A stretch of 39,393 bases of DNA from an uncultured Ruminococcus sp. GTDB taxonomy: Bacteria > Bacillota > Clostridia > Oscillospirales > Acutalibacteraceae. This document shows, in pieces, positions 32,035-39,393 of this stretch. The notes under the pieces were generated by a model. That model saw only the letters and a program-made list of their open reading frames with translations, ran no database searches and was not told the origin of the DNA. Within the stretch, counting starts at the first letter, position 1. The number at the start of each line of letters is the position of its first letter. The DNA lies in contig CALBHM010000307.1 in NCBI GenBank assembly GCA_937892835.1, positions 1-39,393 of the forward strand. The letters run 5' to 3'. The translations under genes were made by a program, and so were the position numbers.

Positions 32035-32074
32035 AAAAGACGAAAATCAGTTCTTCGATTGATTTTCGTCTTTT
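32035..32074 (+). terminator. Rho-independent terminator
   Basis: A perfect 15-bp stem (32035-32049 with 32060-32074), five bases after the stop at 32029, ending in TTTT. Confidence 0.75.
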
Positions 32075-32118
32075 GCTATAGGGAGTAAGTTATATTTTTA
32101 ACAAAGAAAAAATAGAGT

Positions 32119-32165
32119 AAACATTACTATGCCGGGTGAAAAATCACAGCGGCATAGTAATGTTT
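32119..32165 (-). terminator. Long perfect hairpin, probable terminator of the DUF6514-like gene
   Basis: A perfect 16-bp inverted repeat (32119-32134 with 32150-32165), loop 15 bases. It lies 7 bases after the minus-strand stop at 32173. A T-run (TATTTTTTC) follows only about 5 bases beyond the stem, so it is a plausible though loose terminator. Confidence 0.6.
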
Positions 32166-32172
32166 GCAGTTC

Positions 32173-32400
32173 TTATCTGTTAAGTTCGTCGTCGACTACC
32201 TCGGCAAAATGGCATAATTCGACCTTGGCAGAATTCAACAAATCTGTGACTCCTTGAACAAAAGATTCGTCAAGAGAGACATCGATAATTTTGATTTGCG
32301 TTTTTGCCGAAGTTTTGTCAACAGCAGCTATACCGTATGTATAAAAGCGTCGGCCGTCCAATAAAATATTAGTTTTTGTGATATGGTATTCTATATTCAT
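32173..32400 (-). CDS. Small protein, DUF6514-like
   Basis: 75 residues with no signal or membrane segment. MNIEYHITKTNILLDGRRFY, then TYGIAAVDKT, followed by DVSLDESFVQGVTDLLNSAK and VELCHFAEVVDDEL, fits a small clostridial family I recall as DUF6514; function unknown. GGTGGG is 3-8 bases before the ATG. A perfect TTGACA/TATAAT promoter lies upstream, so it is well expressed. The C-terminal part looks helical. Confidence 0.72.
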   Translation of the reverse strand: MNIEYHITKTNILLDGRRFYTYGIAAVDKTSAKTQIKIIDVSLDESFVQGVTDLLNSAKVELCHFAEVVDDELNR

Positions 32401-32440
32401 ATTCCCACCTTAATTGATTGTGAATTAATATAACGGATAT

Positions 32441-32469
32441 ATTATAATACTGTTTTTTAAAATTGTCAA
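32441..32469 (-). promoter_or_regulatory. Sigma-A promoter of the DUF6514-like gene
   Basis: Minus-strand TTGACA (32464-32469), a 17-base spacer and TATAAT (32441-32446), both consensus. Confidence 0.75.
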
Positions 32470-32547
32470 TAAAAACGTGAAAATAAATAACTATTTTTTA
32501 AAATTTCTTTCAATTTTTGGCATTTCGGATATGGACAGGGTCGAAAA

Positions 32548-32583
32548 AACGCAGATGAAGTCGAAAAAACTTCAATCTGCGTT
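32548..32583 (-). terminator. Rho-independent terminator of the D,D-carboxypeptidase gene
   Basis: A 9-bp plus 4-bp stem with one bulged A (32548-32560 with 32570-32583); on the minus strand it is followed by TTTTTT. It lies seven bases after the stop at 32591. Confidence 0.8.
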
Positions 32584-32590
32584 ACGCATT

Positions 32591-33958
32591 TTACTTTTTA
32601 CCTTTATTTTTCGGCTTCTGTTGAAGCTCGCTGTACTTAAACATTTTCAGTTCTCGATTCTTTTTACGTCTGCGATTTGCTCTGACGTAGAGAGCGATAT
32701 ATGCGGCTATGAAAAGAACTACAAGAATAATCAAAATTTTGAATACTGTACTTGCTGTCATTCTCTTGACGGCAGCTTTAAGGTAGAGGAGCATGCTCAT
32801 ATTCGCATTCTCCGCAACAACAAGATCAACCGTTCCTATTTGACGTTCGGCAAACATAATTTTTGCTTTGCAGACTGTATCGCCTTTTTTAAACGGAGCA
32901 TCAAGAGATTCCGGCATGTCGATTGGCTCAAAGCTTACGCTTTCGGAGCCGTTGCCCTCCGGAACAAGAGCGAGAACCTCGTTTTTGGCAACTAAACGTA
33001 CACTGTCCATATCCCAACAATAGTTGACGGGAACCGTGGTAACAAACTGCGCTTCTTTAGTAACTATTTCATAGCTGAGACTGTCAAATGCCCATTCGAA
33101 CATTCTCACTGCATCGAGAATGGCCTGATTTTCAGTATCTCCGTCCTTGTCGGTGTCTTTATACGGTCCGCCAAGTGCAACTGCCATGTAGCTGTATCCG
33201 TCTCTTGAAGCTATCGAAACAATGCTTTCACCTTCTGCATTGCTTGAACCCGTTTTAATTCCGCGTGCATTTTCGTAGTAATAGTCGGGAAATCCGTAGT
33301 TTAGCATGTAGTTTGTATTGACGATTGTGCGTTCTTCGTTCTTGTTGGTTTTCTGAAGATCATATGTCAGCATTTTGACTATGGTTCCAAATACCGAATA
33401 TTTCATTGCCGCTTGTGTGATTTTAGCAATGTCGTTTGCGGTTGATTTTTGATTATTGTCGTCAAGCCCGTGGGGATTGGTAAATTTAGTTTTTGTGCAG
33501 CCGAGTTTTTTTGCGGTATCATTCATTTTTTTGACAAAATTGGCTATGCCCTTACCGTATTCATCGGCAAGCACGAGGGCGGCATCATTTCCGCTCGGAA
33601 TAAGCATGCAGCAAAGCAAGTCGTAAACGCTGATAACCTCTCCGTCCTGAAGTCCGGACATGATACATCCTGTTCCGTAAAGGCTTTCGAGAGAAGAACC
33701 GGAAACGGTGATTTTCTTGCTGAGATCCTTTTCGTTTTGCAGGACAACAAGTGCTGTCATGATTTTAGTCAGCGATGACGGATCGGCCTGTTGATCCGCA
33801 TTTTTGTCAATGATAACGGTGTTGCTGTCAAGGTTGATGAGCAAATCAATCTTTGAATAAAGCTCAACATCGCCCGTATAGTCTGCCGCAGAGACAGGCA
33901 AAATCGACGAAGTGACAATTAAAGCAACGCAACATATAAAAATTATAAATTTTTTCAT
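32591..33958 (-). CDS. dacF: D-alanyl-D-alanine carboxypeptidase (DacF/PBP5 type)
   Basis: 455 residues from the ATG at 33958; a TTG two codons earlier is open too, and neither has a strong ribosome site. A signal peptide (residues 1-26, ending VSAAD) is followed by an SXXK serine peptidase domain with Ser62-Leu-Thr-Lys65, Ser122-Gly-Asn124 and KTG (235-237). A C-terminal part with one membrane helix (about 408-430, ILIILVVLFIAAYIALYV) and a basic tail anchors it with the domain outside. It trims the last D-Ala from peptidoglycan stem peptides and so limits cross-linking. dacF is given as the closest name; the exact paralogue is uncertain. Confidence 0.92.
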   Translation of the reverse strand: MKKFIIFICCVALIVTSSILPVSAADYTGDVELYSKIDLLINLDSNTVIIDKNADQQADPSSLTKIMTALVVLQNEKDLSKKITVSGSSLESLYGTGCIMSGLQDGEVISVYDLLCCMLIPSGNDAALVLADEYGKGIANFVKKMNDTAKKLGCTKTKFTNPHGLDDNNQKSTANDIAKITQAAMKYSVFGTIVKMLTYDLQKTNKNEERTIVNTNYMLNYGFPDYYYENARGIKTGSSNAEGESIVSIASRDGYSYMAVALGGPYKDTDKDGDTENQAILDAVRMFEWAFDSLSYEIVTKEAQFVTTVPVNYCWDMDSVRLVAKNEVLALVPEGNGSESVSFEPIDMPESLDAPFKKGDTVCKAKIMFAERQIGTVDLVVAENANMSMLLYLKAAVKRMTASTVFKILIILVVLFIAAYIALYVRANRRRKKNRELKMFKYSELQQKPKNKGKK

Positions 33959-34017
33959 AGACAAGACACCCGAACTTGTAGTATTATATATTATGTAATG
34001 GTTTATTACTTGAAAAT

Positions 34018-34023
34018 ATTATA
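34018..34023 (-). promoter_or_regulatory. Probable -10 box for the carboxypeptidase gene
   Basis: Minus-strand TATAAT, 60 bases before the ATG at 33958; the -35 at 17 bases (TTTATT) is weak. Confidence 0.4.
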
Positions 34024-34091
34024 ACAGATTAGGCTATAAAAATAAACAAGATTTTTAAAAAATTTATCACATTTTGGGGAGTGATCTGACA

Positions 34092-34784
34092 ATGGTTTAT
34101 GTAACCGGAGATATGCACGGTGACTATGCACTCTTTTCTCAGAAAAAGTTCAAAAATATAAAAGAGGGCGACACGCTTATTGTCTGCGGAGATTTCGGAT
34201 TTATCTGGCGTGGCGACTCCAAGGAGAAGAAAATTCTCGATAAGCTCGGAAAAAAGAAATATAGAATTCTTTTTGTCGACGGAACTCATGAAAATTTTGA
34301 TTTGATTGCAAGATATCCTGTTGTCAATTTTGCCGGCGGCAAGGCGCATAAAATTCGAGATAATATTTATCATCTGATGAGAGGTCAGATTTTTGAGATC
34401 GAGGGTGAAAAATATTTTGCCATGGGCGGCGGAGAAAGTCCCGATATCGACATGAGAGTTGATCATGATACATGGTCAAGAGCCGAAATACCGACGCAGG
34501 AGGAAATGCGTGAGGGAGCGGAAAATCTTGAACGCTGCAAGTACAAGGTCGATTACATGATTACCCACGAGCCGGCGCAGAAAATCAAGAATTTTTTGCG
34601 ACTCAAGGATAATGAGCCACTCACGGTTTCGGGTCTTAATGCCTATCTTCAGGAGTTGAGTGCAAACTGTGATTTCAAGAGATGGTTCTTCGGCAGTTTG
34701 CATGAGGACAAATTTGTTTCCGCTACTCAGGTAGCTTTGTTCCAAAATCTCGTTAATGCTCAGACGGGTGAGGTAGTTTCATAA
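34092..34784 (+). CDS. Calcineurin-like metallophosphoesterase
   Basis: 230 residues from the ATG at 34092 (GGGGAG about 10 bases upstream). Metal-site motifs in order: YVTGDMHGDY (D-x-H), VCGDFGFIW (GD), VDGTHENFD (the GNHE position, with Thr in place of Asn), then ITHEPA (His) and FGSLHED (GxxH). The GTHE change is odd because the Asn normally binds a metal. The protein is cytoplasmic and its substrate is unknown; it could be a phosphodiester, a nucleotide or a phosphoprotein. It starts a run with deoC, with a gap of only 14 bases, so a nucleotide-salvage link is possible. Confidence 0.88.
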   Translation: MVYVTGDMHGDYALFSQKKFKNIKEGDTLIVCGDFGFIWRGDSKEKKILDKLGKKKYRILFVDGTHENFDLIARYPVVNFAGGKAHKIRDNIYHLMRGQIFEIEGEKYFAMGGGESPDIDMRVDHDTWSRAEIPTQEEMREGAENLERCKYKVDYMITHEPAQKIKNFLRLKDNEPLTVSGLNAYLQELSANCDFKRWFFGSLHEDKFVSATQVALFQNLVNAQTGEVVS

Positions 34785-34798
34785 CGAAAGGAAAAATC

Positions 34799-35464
34799 AT
34801 GGATATTAAGGATATACTTTCAAGGGTTGATCACACTCTGCTTTCCCAGGCGGCGACGTGGAAGGAAATTAAGCAGATTTGTGACGACGGTATAAAATAC
34901 GGTTGCGCTTCGGTTTGCATTCCTGCAAGCTATGTCAAGGAAGCTGCCGAGTATGTTGACGGAAAGATTCCTGTTTGCACGGTTATCGGTTTCCCAAATG
35001 GCTATTCGACAACAGCAGCAAAGTGCTTCGAGGCCGAGGACGCAGTAAAAAACGGCGCAGAAGAAATTGATATGGTAATCAACATCGGTGCACTCAAGGA
35101 TAAAAAATATGAGTTTACTCTCAATGAAATAAATGCGGTCAAGGCTGCATGTCACGGTAAGCTTCTTAAGGTTATTATCGAGACCTGTCTGCTGACCGAG
35201 GACGAAAAAATAAAGATGTGTGAAATCGTGTCCGAATCGGATGCAGATTTTATAAAAACATCAACCGGATTCTCGACCGCGGGCGCAACAAGAGCGGATG
35301 TTGCTCTTTTTGCTAAGCACGTTACGGGCGGCACTAAAATTAAAGCCGCAGGCGGAATTGCATCGCTTGCCGATGCCGAGGATTTCATAAAGCTAGGTGC
35401 TGATAGGCTCGGCACAAGCAGAATAGTTAAGCTTGTGAAGAATGAAGAAGCAAGCGGATATTAA
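34799..35464 (+). CDS. deoC: Deoxyribose-phosphate aldolase
   Basis: 221 residues, standard size. ILSRVDHTLL (6-15), CASVCIPASYV, VCTVIGFPNGYSTTAAKCFE, EEIDMVINIGALK, LKVIIETCLLTE and ADFIKTSTGFS with the Schiff-base Lys153, then GIKAAGGI-like KIKAAGGI, are all present. It splits 2-deoxyribose 5-phosphate into glyceraldehyde 3-phosphate and acetaldehyde, for use of deoxynucleosides. GAAAGGA sits 6 bases before the ATG. Confidence 0.97.
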   Translation: MDIKDILSRVDHTLLSQAATWKEIKQICDDGIKYGCASVCIPASYVKEAAEYVDGKIPVCTVIGFPNGYSTTAAKCFEAEDAVKNGAEEIDMVINIGALKDKKYEFTLNEINAVKAACHGKLLKVIIETCLLTEDEKIKMCEIVSESDADFIKTSTGFSTAGATRADVALFAKHVTGGTKIKAAGGIASLADAEDFIKLGADRLGTSRIVKLVKNEEASGY

Positions 35465-35503
35465 TTTTTAAACGCAGGAATTGTAAAACGAAAGGAAAAA
35501 ACT

Positions 35504-36670
35504 ATGGCGAATAATTTATATTACGGAAGAGGCAAGGACGAGGACAATAAAAAATTAATTGCTTTTCTCGATGAAGTTTTTTTTACCGATGATCCGGAGG
35601 AAAGAGATTTTTTAAATTTGCTCCCTAAATGCTACAAGGATCAATATAGACCGGCATATAATAATTTTGTCGTTCAGGATGAGAACGGTGAGTTCCGCTC
35701 CGCAATCGGCAGTTTCTATAACGACATGACGATCGGTGACGAGCAGATCAAGGCTTGCTGCATCGGCAATGTTGCCGTTGGCAAAAATTACAGATCAATG
35801 GGCTATATGATCGAGCTGATGGAACTTTCGGTCGAAGACATGAGAAAAAACGGTGTCGACGTTGCTTACCTCGGCGGTCAACGTCAGCGTTACGGTTATT
35901 TTGGGTTTGAATCGTCGGGTACTTCCTACCGTTTCAATTTCAGCCGAAGCGCATACAGGCATGCTCTTAAAGCCATGCCTTGCGGACTGGATATTGAAAA
36001 GCTTGATCCGAATGATGCGGAAAGCATTGCGAATATCGAAAAGATTTACTCAAAGCTTCCGATAAGGTCAAATCGCAAGCCGGAGAGCTGTTTTGATGTT
36101 CTTTGCTCGTGGAGAGATCGTCCGTATATTCTTAAAGATGACGGCGAATTTGTCGGCTATTTTGTATTTGATTACACAAAAAATAACATAAACGAATTCG
36201 GTGTGACCGACTCGAAATATTATCCGAATCTTGTCGCTGCGGTTATGGAAAAAACAGAGGTTCTTCACGTTGGCTTTGTCGTTGCTCCGTTTGAGACGGA
36301 AAAAATCAAGTTCTTTACCGAGAATGCGGACGGATTCAATGTTGACGGCTGCGAGATGATTCTCGTATATAATTTTGAAAAGGTTATCAGAGCTTATCTC
36401 GGTGCAAAAGCAAAGTACGCAAAGCTTTGTGACGGAGCCTTAACAGTGCTCATCCATGGCAAATACGGCGATGAAAATCTTCGTATTGAAGTGGTTGATA
36501 ATAAAGTTAAGGTCGAAAAATTTGACGGTAAGGCGGATTATGAACTGAGTCACCATGCCGCAACAAGAGCATTTTTCTCAAATCTTCCGGCAGACAGAGA
36601 GGCGTTTTCGGCTAATGCTCAGCAGTGGCTTCCGCTTCATGTTTTCCTGTTCCCATCGGATACAATGTAA
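35504..36670 (+). CDS. GNAT-family N-acetyltransferase, Eis-like three-domain type
   Basis: 388 residues. The first GNAT domain has IGNVAVGKNYRSMGYMIELM (about 87-107), the acetyl-CoA pyrophosphate loop with R/G spacing slightly altered (NYRSMGYM), and YLGGQRQRYGYFGFE. A second GNAT-like fold follows, then a C-terminal SCP2-like domain (about 290-388, ending in FLFPSDTM with the terminal carboxylate typical of Eis). Eis enzymes acetylate amines, including aminoglycosides; substrates of distant members are unknown. GAAAGGA lies 8 bases upstream. It falls 39 bases after deoC and 12 before galM, so it is probably in the same transcript. Confidence 0.87.
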   Translation: MANNLYYGRGKDEDNKKLIAFLDEVFFTDDPEERDFLNLLPKCYKDQYRPAYNNFVVQDENGEFRSAIGSFYNDMTIGDEQIKACCIGNVAVGKNYRSMGYMIELMELSVEDMRKNGVDVAYLGGQRQRYGYFGFESSGTSYRFNFSRSAYRHALKAMPCGLDIEKLDPNDAESIANIEKIYSKLPIRSNRKPESCFDVLCSWRDRPYILKDDGEFVGYFVFDYTKNNINEFGVTDSKYYPNLVAAVMEKTEVLHVGFVVAPFETEKIKFFTENADGFNVDGCEMILVYNFEKVIRAYLGAKAKYAKLCDGALTVLIHGKYGDENLRIEVVDNKVKVEKFDGKADYELSHHAATRAFFSNLPADREAFSANAQQWLPLHVFLFPSDTM

Positions 36671-36682
36671 GGAGGAATTACA

Positions 36683-37726
36683 ATGTCAGTTAATGTTTCT
36701 TTCTTTGGAAATATGCCCGACGGAAAAGAAGTCAGGCTTTTTACAATAAAAAATTCAAACGGAATTATTCTTCAGGTGATTACGCTAGGTGCAACTCTTC
36801 AGGCACTCTATACCCCCGATAAATACGGCAGAGTTAACGACATTACTGTCGGCTTTGACAGCCTTTACGGCCATCTCAATTTCACGGATTACCAGGGCAA
36901 GGTTGTCGGCAGATATGCCAACAGAATCGCAAACGGTTCATTTATGATGAACGGCAAAAAGGTTCAGCTCACTCAGAATGAAAAGGGTAAAACCTGTCTC
37001 CATAGCGCAGGCGAATTTTCAAACGCTGTTTGGGATGCGGAGCCTGTCGGCGACAATGCAGTTGTACTTTCATACACAAGCCCGGACGGAGCGAGCGGCT
37101 TTGATGGCAAGATGGACGCAAAGGTGAAATACACCCTCACCGAGGATAACAAGGTTGAAATCGAATACAGCGCAGTCAGCGACAAGGACACGGTTATCAA
37201 CTTTACCAATCATACATATTTCAATCTCAGCGGGTCAGCAATGAGTGACGTACTCGGTCATGTGCTCAAGCTCAACGCAAAGAAGTTTACACCTACAGAT
37301 GAGGACAGCATACCGACCGGTCAGCTCCGTTCGGTTTTCAATACGCCGTTTGATTTTACAAATCCGACCTCAATCGGCAAGAGAATTCATGACAGGGATG
37401 CTCAGCTTGTAATGTGCAGAGGATATGATCACAATTTCTGTCTTGATCACGTCGATGGCGAAGCGGATGCAGTCGTTTATGAGCCTGTCAGCGGCAGACA
37501 GCTCAAGGTCTATACCGATCTTCCCGGGGTTCAGCTTTACACGGGTAACTTCCTTGACGGCACGATTATCGGCAAGGGCGGAATTCCGCTCATTCAGCAC
37601 GCAGGATTCTGCCTTGAAACGCAGTATTACCCCGATACGCCGAATCACCCCGATTTTCCGCAGTGCACATTCAAGGCCGGAGAAGAATATAAGTCAAAAA
37701 CAACATTTGAAATAAATGTATTTTAA
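36683..37726 (+). CDS. galM: Aldose 1-epimerase (mutarotase)
   Basis: 347 residues. Catalytic residues are visible: His107 (TCLHSAG; usual NHLHGG), His177 (NFTNHTYFNL), the substrate Asp region RGYDHNFCLD and Glu313 in FCLETQYYPDTPNHP. It turns over alpha and beta forms of galactose or glucose. GGAGG sits 8 bases before the ATG. It is the last gene of the 34.1-37.7 kb run; the next gene has its own -10 box. Confidence 0.96.
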   Translation: MSVNVSFFGNMPDGKEVRLFTIKNSNGIILQVITLGATLQALYTPDKYGRVNDITVGFDSLYGHLNFTDYQGKVVGRYANRIANGSFMMNGKKVQLTQNEKGKTCLHSAGEFSNAVWDAEPVGDNAVVLSYTSPDGASGFDGKMDAKVKYTLTEDNKVEIEYSAVSDKDTVINFTNHTYFNLSGSAMSDVLGHVLKLNAKKFTPTDEDSIPTGQLRSVFNTPFDFTNPTSIGKRIHDRDAQLVMCRGYDHNFCLDHVDGEADAVVYEPVSGRQLKVYTDLPGVQLYTGNFLDGTIIGKGGIPLIQHAGFCLETQYYPDTPNHPDFPQCTFKAGEEYKSKTTFEINVF

Positions 37727-37768
37727 AGAATATTTTTGATTAGTTCACAAAATGGACAAATTAAAAAG

Positions 37769-37774
37769 TATAAT
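37769..37774 (+). promoter_or_regulatory. Probable -10 box for the two-component system
   Basis: TATAAT 48 bases before the ATG at 37823. The best -35 (TTCACA) is at 19 bases, so it is weak. Confidence 0.4.
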
Positions 37775-37822
37775 TAATTTAAAGACGACAATAAAGGGTC
37801 TTGTTGAAACGGAGGAATTATT

Positions 37823-38524
37823 ATGGCAACAGAAAAAATTCTCGTAGTCGATGATGACACTAACATATGCGAGCTTCTCAGACTTTATCTTGAAAAAGAG
37901 GGCTACAGCGTTACTATCGCAAACACAGGTATGCAGGCCGTGAAGCTCTTTGCCGAGCATCAGCCCGACCTCATGCTTCTTGATATCATGCTGCCCGAGC
38001 TTGACGGCTGGCAGGTTTGCCGAGAGATCAGAAAATATTCCAATAAGCCGATAATCATGCTCACTGCTAAGGGCGAGACTTTTGATAAGGTTCTCGGTCT
38101 TGAACTCGGCGCAGATGACTATATCACCAAGCCGTTTGAGGCCAAAGAGGTTCTTGCAAGAATCAAGGCGGTTCTTCGCAGAACGTCGAATGCTTCCGCT
38201 CCCGAAGCGGAAAGCAATATTAAGCAGGTTTCCTATGACAATCTTTCGATTAACCTCACAAATTATGAGCTGAGAGTTAAGGGTGAGAAAGTTGACGCTC
38301 CGCCGAAGGAGCTTGAGCTCCTTTATCATCTTGCAAGCAACCCGAACAGAGTTTTCACAAGAGATCAGCTCCTCGATGAGGTTTGGGGCTTCGATTATTA
38401 CGGCGACAGCAGAACGGTTGACGTTCATGTTAAGCGTATTCGTGAAAAGCTCGAGGGCGTTTCGGACAAATGGGAAATCAAGACCGTTTGGAGTGTCGGA
38501 TACAAATTTGAAACCAAGGACTGA
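37823..38524 (+). CDS. OmpR/PhoB-family response regulator
   Basis: 233 residues. Receiver domain: ILVVDDDTNICELLRLYLEK with the acidic pocket Asp10/Asp11, phosphorylation site Asp54 in LLDIMLPELDGW, then MLTAKG and ADDYITKPFEAKEVLARI. A winged-helix DNA-binding domain follows (about 140-233): LTNYELRVKG, PPKELELLYHLASNPNRVFT, RDQLLDEVWGFDYYGDSRTV and DVHVKRIREKLE. AGGA sits 8 bases before the ATG. The sensor kinase gene starts 6 bases after its stop. Target genes cannot be read from the window. Confidence 0.97.
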   Translation: MATEKILVVDDDTNICELLRLYLEKEGYSVTIANTGMQAVKLFAEHQPDLMLLDIMLPELDGWQVCREIRKYSNKPIIMLTAKGETFDKVLGLELGADDYITKPFEAKEVLARIKAVLRRTSNASAPEAESNIKQVSYDNLSINLTNYELRVKGEKVDAPPKELELLYHLASNPNRVFTRDQLLDEVWGFDYYGDSRTVDVHVKRIREKLEGVSDKWEIKTVWSVGYKFETKD

Positions 38525-38530
38525 TGATCC

Positions 38531-39393
38531 ATGGGCAGAAGAATAAGAAAAGAACCCAAAAACAAAAAACTGTTTTATAAATATCTTTCCATTATAACCT
38601 TAGTCAGTCTGTTCAGCGTATTGATCGTTTGCTCAACATATCTCGGAATTGCTTCAAAATATCGAAATGACGAGCAGCTTTCAACGCTCGAGAGAAATAC
38701 AACGATCATTTCCAAAAATTCAGAGAAAATCCTCAGTCAGTTTTCGGGAAAATACAACAGCGGAGAGGAAGTTGACATCTCTCCGCTTTCAATGATTTGC
38801 AACACAATCAATAATATGTCGGCAGCTCTTGATGCTGATATTTTTATTATTAACATGAACGGCGAGGTTGTTGTTTGCAAGGAAATGATGAGTGACCGAT
38901 TTAGGTTTGATTCCAATGCAAAATGCGTTGTGCACGGCGGTTATAAGATTGATCAGTCGATCATCAGCCAGGCGACCGATAAGGACTACACCGAGGTTGG
39001 CAGGTTGGGCAATACTTTTGTCAGGACGCAGCTCACAGCCGCATCCCCGATCAAGATCAACAACAAAACCGTTGCGATTGTTATCGCAACGGAGAAGATA
39101 ACCGCAAGCTGGTACAGCTACGCAAAGCGTATGCTGCAAATCTTTCTTGTTGCGGTGCTGTTCTCACTGGTTCTTTCATTTATAGCGGTTTATTATCTCA
39201 GTTACAGGCTGACACGTCCGCTCAGGGATATGGCAACGGCAACGGAGCATTACGCCCAGGGTGATTTCAGCTATAAGGTTAAGGTGCGGGGGCACGACGA
39301 GGTCGCACAGCTCTCGGAGGCTTTTAACACGATGGCGATGTCGCTTTCGGCTCTCGAAAGCTCACGCAGGAGCTTTGTTGCAAATGTTTCCCA
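38531..39393 (+). CDS. Sensor histidine kinase (partial, cut by the right edge)
   Basis: 287 residues are visible from the ATG at 38531 (AAGGA 10 bases upstream, inside the regulator gene). A membrane helix (about 16-37) is followed by an extracellular domain of some 150 residues, a second membrane helix (about 200-222), then a HAMP domain (RLTRPLRDMATATEHYAQGD, ending VAQLSEAFNTMA). The last codons read SRRSFVANVS, which is just the start of the HisKA helix whose next residue would be the phosphorylated His; the kinase part is outside the window. It forms a pair with the preceding regulator. The stimulus is unknown. Confidence 0.93.
   Translation, partial: MGRRIRKEPKNKKLFYKYLSIITLVSLFSVLIVCSTYLGIASKYRNDEQLSTLERNTTIISKNSEKILSQFSGKYNSGEEVDISPLSMICNTINNMSAALDADIFIINMNGEVVVCKEMMSDRFRFDSNAKCVVHGGYKIDQSIISQATDKDYTEVGRLGNTFVRTQLTAASPIKINNKTVAIVIATEKITASWYSYAKRMLQIFLVAVLFSLVLSFIAVYYLSYRLTRPLRDMATATEHYAQGDFSYKVKVRGHDEVAQLSEAFNTMAMSLSALESSRRSFVANVS

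Overview
The window reads as chromosomal DNA of an anaerobic Gram-positive clostridium, most likely of the gut Oscillospiraceae/Ruminococcaceae type. The reasons are moderate GC by eye, AT-rich intergenic gaps with sigma-A-type promoters, strong GGAGG ribosome sites, a PolC-type replicase, the pyrH-frr-uppS-cdsA-dxr-rseP-ispG-polC block, and typical clostridial families (DUF5067 zinc-ribbon proteins, DUF6514-like, DUF2804, GH125, Ser/Thr kinase next to an HTH protein). There is no phage, transposase, CRISPR array, rRNA or recognisable tRNA. The TetR gene at the left edge and the histidine kinase gene at the right edge are cut by the window.

Layout. Positions 1-3.6 kb hold regulators and envelope proteins: a TetR repressor, an exported protein, a zinc-ribbon membrane-anchored protein, and a divergent Ser/Thr kinase / HTH pair. 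Positions 3.6-7.5 kb hold a two-gene sugar operon: a GPH-type symporter with a very long charged tail, overlapping a GH5 hydrolase of endoglycoceramidase type. Positions 7.6-10.0 kb (minus strand) hold an operon of sirtuin, PNPOx-family flavoprotein and exported DUF2804 protein. Positions 10.1-13.0 kb hold an FtsW/RodA polymerase with its class-B-like transpeptidase. Positions 13.2-14.0 kb hold an abundant-looking exported protein. Positions 14.2-17.5 kb hold a GH89-like plus GH125 operon for host-type glycans. Positions 17.6-19.0 kb hold a pyrophosphatase-like/Nudix fusion and a small membrane exporter.

Positions 19.1-31.2 kb are the housekeeping block: UMP kinase, ribosome recycling factor, an inserted glycosyltransferase, undecaprenyl-PP synthase, a 475-bp gap full of structured repeats, CDP-DAG synthase, Dxr, RseP, IspG, PolC and HisI. 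It couples isoprenoid precursor synthesis (Dxr, IspG), lipid carrier (UppS) and phospholipid synthesis (CdsA) to replication. Positions 31.2-39.4 kb hold a DUF2238-like membrane protein, a DUF6514-like small protein, a D,D-carboxypeptidase, a metallophosphoesterase-DeoC-GNAT-GalM run, and a two-component system.

The points most worth a second look are: a PolC that has no 3'-5' exonuclease insertion; a three-copy hairpin repeat between uppS and cdsA whose copies carry compensatory base-pair changes; a pyrophosphatase-like domain without its metal residues fused to a Nudix hydrolase behind a structured leader; a GPH transporter with a roughly 300-residue charged tail; a GH89-like protein whose nucleophile may be changed; and an rseP reading frame with no normal, well-placed start codon.
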